Assembly (NCBI GenBank): GCA_015231795.1
Contig: JADGAX010000003.1
Location: forward strand, 186,001-250,000
Direction: 5' to 3'
DNA: 64,000 nucleotides
DNA from: Alphaproteobacteria bacterium
Lineage (GTDB): Bacteria; Pseudomonadota; Alphaproteobacteria; Rhodospirillales; WMHbin7
The notes below the pieces were generated by a model. It had not been told where the DNA came from. It did no database searches and was given only the letters and a program-made list of their open reading frames with translations. Positions within the stretch are counted from its first letter, which is position 1; every line of letters starts with the position of its first letter. Of this stretch, positions 60,518 through 64,000 are shown piece by piece. The position numbers and the translations under genes are program-made.

Positions 60518-62299
60518 CTAGACTTGACCGCAAATGCGGTTGCGTCCTTCCTTCTTGGCCAGATAGAGGGCTTCGTCGGCCCGTCCGATCAGGTCATGCA
60601 GGGTTTCACTTGGTTGGCGCAGGGCGATGCCCAGGCTGGCGGTTACCTGCAGGCCCGGCTGGACCTGCGAAAAGTCCAGACTCTCTACCGCTTTGCGCAG
60701 GCGTTCGGCCAAGCCGCCGATGCCATCGCAGGTTGGCCCCGATGAGAAGATGGCGAATTCCTCGCCCCCCATGCGCACGGCCAAGTCGCCCTCGCGGATC
60801 GTGTCCATCACGGCTTTGGCTACCTGCTTCAGAACGGCGTCGCCCTTGTTGTGGCCAAAGCGATCATTGATCGACTTGAAGTGATCGACATCCATGACGG
60901 CTGCCGCCACCTTGGCTTCCGGATTGCGGTCGTTCAGGCTGATCAGGCGCTGCACCATGTCTTGCATGTAATTGCGATTGAACAGGCCGGTCAGCGGATC
61001 GCGGATCGATCTTTGATAAATCTGTTCGCGCTGTTGGTCCAGATTGCGCAGCATCATCTCGCGTTCGATGGCCACCTGCAGCGGCTGGCTTAGATGCATC
61101 AGCAAGGATTGCGCCTCGTCGGAAAGATCGACCTCTTCTTGCAAGGTCAGTAAGGCCAAGGCGCTGCTGCTGCCCTTGTTGCCGGTATCCAGGGGAACGG
61201 CCAGGGTCGGTTCCTGGTCCTGTTCAGCCTCAAATCTGAAATTGAGAAAGGTAGCGGAACCGGCTGTCGCCTGCGCCGCCGGCAGCAAGGCTTCAAGACT
61301 GTCGGGCGGCAGTTCGGCCGGTTGGCTGTGATAGCGGTTTTCCGGCGTCAGGGCCACCATCGTTCCGTTGTCGTCGAAGGCCAGAAAGGACAGTTCTTTC
61401 AGGGGCAGCAGACGGCGAATCAGGGGGCGTGCCGCTTCGACGATTTCGGTGAAATCGCGGTACAGAACCATGGCGCGGGTGAATTCGCGCAAGGTCTTGC
61501 TTAGCGCCGTCAGGCGGTGAATGTCGGCACTGCCATGCGCCAGAAGAAACAACCCGCAGTCCAGGGCGGTCAGCCGGTCGAAGATATAAGGGGCAAGATG
61601 GCCGGGGATCAGGCATCCATGCTGCGGCGCGATCAGCGCCAGCGGGAGTTTGCGGACTTTCTCGACGGCATGCACCAGGACTTCATTGCTGGGGATGTAA
61701 TGTTCATGAAAGGGCCGAATGGCCTCGAAATAGGATTCATCTTCGGCGAACAGCTTGAAGCCATCGGTGAAGCCGCCAAACAGGTCGCTGGAGAAAAGAA
61801 TGCCGCTGATTTCGTCGAAGGTGCAAAAGGCGCCTGGAAAATGGGCATAGGGGGTAAAGACGAATTTCATCTTGCGTTCAAGCGCGCTTAAGCACCAGTC
61901 ATTCCTCTCAACGCACAAGAACGGCAGCTTAAGGCCATATTCCTTCATCAGCATCTGGGCGCGCCAATGCGTCACGATGCAAGCGTCGTCGCGTGAGACC
62001 AGCGGATCAATCTCGACCAGCGAGGCCGTGATGTCCGGGTCCTGATGCTGGCAGATGAAGTAGCGGATGTGCTCGAAGGGAACGACCTGGCGGACCTTGT
62101 TGTAAACCTCTGTCCAAGTTCTGCGCCCGCCCGGATCGATCAGGATGCTTTGATCCCCGTCGACGATCAAATATGCATGGCACTGAAAACTGTCACCACT
62201 CTGATGGCTGCCTACCCACCAAACCCCTGGCGCCAATTCAAACGGCTTTGTGGGGTCAATGGGGGCAAGGCGAAGAGGATCGAAACGCTGATTTGTCAT
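60518..62299 (-). CDS. ODP-like diiron (MBL-fold) sensor fused to GGDEF diguanylate cyclase
   Basis: 593 residues. Residues 15-260 have the metallo-beta-lactamase/ODP fold with metal ligands H85-x-D87-x-D89 (CQHQDPD), later THWR, AHFPG, SSDLFGG and PQHGC. A helical GAF-like middle follows, then GGDEF with an intact active site (MGGEEF, near residue 510). ODP domains bind O2 at a diiron centre, so this is probably an oxygen- or redox-controlled c-di-GMP synthase. ATG 62299 is favoured over a GTG two codons earlier by GGTAGG at 5 bases. Confidence 0.88.
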   Translation of the reverse strand: MTNQRFDPLRLAPIDPTKPFELAPGVWWVGSHQSGDSFQCHAYLIVDGDQSILIDPGGRRTWTEVYNKVRQVVPFEHIRYFICQHQDPDITASLVEIDPLVSRDDACIVTHWRAQMLMKEYGLKLPFLCVERNDWCLSALERKMKFVFTPYAHFPGAFCTFDEISGILFSSDLFGGFTDGFKLFAEDESYFEAIRPFHEHYIPSNEVLVHAVEKVRKLPLALIAPQHGCLIPGHLAPYIFDRLTALDCGLFLLAHGSADIHRLTALSKTLREFTRAMVLYRDFTEIVEAARPLIRRLLPLKELSFLAFDDNGTMVALTPENRYHSQPAELPPDSLEALLPAAQATAGSATFLNFRFEAEQDQEPTLAVPLDTGNKGSSSALALLTLQEEVDLSDEAQSLLMHLSQPLQVAIEREMMLRNLDQQREQIYQRSIRDPLTGLFNRNYMQDMVQRLISLNDRNPEAKVAAAVMDVDHFKSINDRFGHNKGDAVLKQVAKAVMDTIREGDLAVRMGGEEFAIFSSGPTCDGIGGLAERLRKAVESLDFSQVQPGLQVTASLGIALRQPSETLHDLIGRADEALYLAKKEGRNRICGQV

Positions 62300-62531
62300 G
62301 CTCACCTACCCGCAAAAAATGTAACAGATTTATTCCCATGAAAAAGAACTAACGTTTCGATCATCTGCAACCCAAGAAATGGCGGATGTTCCGTCCGCCG
62401 CGCCAAGGAAAATGATTTTCTGATATTTACCGATTTGGAAGTATATTAAAATCAACCTGCTCCCCTTGTCTTTGCCAAGTCAGGGCAAATCAACTAAGTT
62501 TGATCACAGCAATCAGTTGAGGGAGGCAAGA

Positions 62532-63671
62532 ATGAAGCTGAAGCAATATCTGTGGACGCCCGACAAGGGACTGTCCGAAGTCGACAAGGAACCGGCGGTT
62601 CAAGATCCTCAGTTGGCTCTATATTTTGCAGCACCTGGGCTGATGAATGACGGCAAGCGCTTCAAGGATCTGCAGGCGGCTTTTCCTGGGGCGCATTTGG
62701 TCGGCTGCACGACCGGCGGCGAAATTCTGGGCGAGGACGTGCTGGACGGCACCATCGCCGTATCCGTTGCCAAGTTCGAAAAAGGACAAATCCGAGTGGC
62801 CAGCCATGCCTTGACGGAAGGCGAGAATTCGCGCGTTGCCGGTCGCGCCTTGGCGACGCGCCTGAAGGCCGATGATTTAAAAGCCATCTTCGTGCTGTCT
62901 GACGGCACCAAGGTGAATGGCAGCGATCTAGTGACCGGCATCCGAGACGTGGTGGGCGAGAACGCGATCATCACGGGCGGCCTGGCTGGCGACGGAGCCG
63001 ATTTCAAGCAAACGCTGGTTGGTTGCGACGCCGCTCCCGCCGAGGGCATGCTGGCCGCCATCGGCTTCTTTGGCGATATTTCCATCCGCCATGGCAGCTT
63101 CGGCGGCTGGGACCGTTTCGGACCCGAGCGCATCATCACCAAATCGGAAGGAAATATCCTTTACGAACTCGATAGCGAACCGGCGTTGGATCTCTATAAG
63201 CGCTACCTGGGCGATGAAGCCCAACGGCTTCCCGCCAGCGCTTTGCTGTTTCCGTTGTCCGTGCGCTCGGGAGCCGAGGACAAGGGCGACGTCGTGCGCA
63301 CTGTGGTGGGTATCGACGAAACCAGGAAGGCCATGATTTTCGCGGGCGACGTTCCACAGGGCTATGTCGCCCAGTTGATGCGTGGCAATTTCGACCATTT
63401 GGTCGAGGGCGCCCAAAAGGCGGCCGAGCAGGCGGGCGGCGGTGGCGAAGAGGAGTCAAGGCTTGCCATTCTGATCAGCTGCATCGGGCGCAAGCTGCTG
63501 CTTGACCAGCGCATTGTGGAAGAGGTCGAGGCAGTGGCGCCCGTTCTGGGCCCCAAGGCCCGCCTGACCGGATTCTACTCGTATGGCGAAATCTCGCCGC
63601 ACGGATTTACGGGCAAATGCGAATTGCACAATCAGACCATGACCATCACGGTGATTTCGGAAAACGGTTAG
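62532..63671 (+). CDS. FIST-domain sensory protein
   Basis: 379 residues from MKLKQYLWTPDKGLSEV. FIST_N (HLVGCTTGGEILGEDVLDG; ITGGLAGDGADF) and FIST_C (GRKLLLDQRIVEEVEAV; GFYSYGEISPHGFTGKCELHNQTM, read in parts) are clear. FIST modules are thought to bind small ligands such as amino acids and are commonly paired with signalling outputs. GGGAGG 6 bases before ATG 62532 fixes the start. Three bases before the following PAS protein. Confidence 0.92.
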   Translation: MKLKQYLWTPDKGLSEVDKEPAVQDPQLALYFAAPGLMNDGKRFKDLQAAFPGAHLVGCTTGGEILGEDVLDGTIAVSVAKFEKGQIRVASHALTEGENSRVAGRALATRLKADDLKAIFVLSDGTKVNGSDLVTGIRDVVGENAIITGGLAGDGADFKQTLVGCDAAPAEGMLAAIGFFGDISIRHGSFGGWDRFGPERIITKSEGNILYELDSEPALDLYKRYLGDEAQRLPASALLFPLSVRSGAEDKGDVVRTVVGIDETRKAMIFAGDVPQGYVAQLMRGNFDHLVEGAQKAAEQAGGGGEEESRLAILISCIGRKLLLDQRIVEEVEAVAPVLGPKARLTGFYSYGEISPHGFTGKCELHNQTMTITVISENG

Positions 63672-63674
63672 CCC

Positions 63675-64000
63675 ATGCATAAACTTCTCACCCGTCAGGT
63701 CGAGCGGTTAAGAAAACAGTCTCCAAACCGGGGACCTGATCAGGATGATCTGCTGGCGGTCGTCAGTCAGACTTATGAGACGTACGACCGCGAGCGCAGC
63801 CTGGGCGAACGGGCGTCCAGGCTGATGGAAGACGAACTTCAAGATGCCAACCGGCGCTCCAAGGAGCAGGCCGAGGCGCATCTGAAGGCGATTCTGGAAA
63901 CCGTTGGCGATGGGGTGGTGATCAGCGACCTGCGGGGAATCGTCATTGACGTGAACAAGTCGATCGAGACCATGTTCGGCTATGAACGCGATGAACTGGT
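63675..64000 (+). CDS. PAS sensor protein, 5' part (cut by window end)
   Basis: At least 108 residues, open to the edge. A coiled-coil start (LLTRQVERLRKQS; ERASRLMEDELQDANRR) is followed by a PAS domain (AILETVGDGVVISDLRGIVIDVN, read in parts; IETMFGYERDEL). It starts 3 bases after the FIST gene and is therefore probably its output partner: a histidine kinase or GGDEF/EAL protein whose C-terminus lies outside. Confidence 0.9.
   Translation, partial: MHKLLTRQVERLRKQSPNRGPDQDDLLAVVSQTYETYDRERSLGERASRLMEDELQDANRRSKEQAEAHLKAILETVGDGVVISDLRGIVIDVNKSIETMFGYERDEL

Overview
The window reads as a chromosome segment of a GC-rich alphaproteobacterium, most likely in the Rhodospirillales near Magnetospirillum. 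This rests on an ALAS-type HemA (Shemin pathway), an AapJQMP amino-acid transporter, an RcdA-like DUF1465 protein, ZapE, and dense chemotaxis, c-di-GMP and PAS signalling. The genus is inference. Two core blocks (about 1-30.2 kb and 55.9-64 kb) flank an accessory island (about 30.2-55.9 kb).

Left core: pyrE; a HigBA-type toxin-antitoxin pair with a small Cys-rich protein; an AT-richer acquired gene; aapJQMP on the minus strand with an attenuator-like hairpin after aapJ; and a signalling cluster of two chemoreceptors that each end in a PilZ domain, a STAS protein, a receiver-HATPase protein and a SpoIIE-type phosphatase. Then come a P-type cation ATPase, an RcdA-like protein, Hsp20, a DHH phosphoesterase with ZapE, unknown envelope proteins, a PadR-like regulator, hemA, a PAS-GGDEF-EAL protein, a TetR regulator, and a small operon ending in hisI.

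Island: an intact tRNA-Leu(TAA) at 30184-30271 is followed by two further copies of its 3' part, at 46058-46123 and 54330-54388. These copies bound two tandem integrative elements. Each has a tyrosine integrase at its right end reading leftward and its own direct repeats (probable integrase arm sites) near both ends. Element 1 carries an iteron-type Rep_3 replication module, a T4CP-like ATPase with a replication-relaxation protein, MazEF and ParDE-like pairs, a two-gene operon with an unusual promoter, and a surface protein ending in a Hint domain. Element 2 carries a rolling-circle-type Rep, a ParDE-like pair, and an operon encoding a membrane protein plus a second surface protein. The two surface proteins share a long conserved N-terminal region but have unrelated C-termini (Hint versus an Ig/cadherin-like domain). 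This exchangeable-tail family, on two differently replicating elements in one tRNA, is the most promising undescribed system here. Past element 2 lie a tRNA-Lys 3' fragment with a strong terminator and an IS630 fragment, which point to earlier integrations.

Right core: enoyl-CoA hydratase, a single-Cys DsrC/TusE protein, a receiver-LuxR regulator, an M48 peptidase, a J-domain-like protein, a diiron (ODP-like) metallo-beta-lactamase-fold protein fused to GGDEF, and a FIST sensor followed by a PAS protein cut by the window edge.
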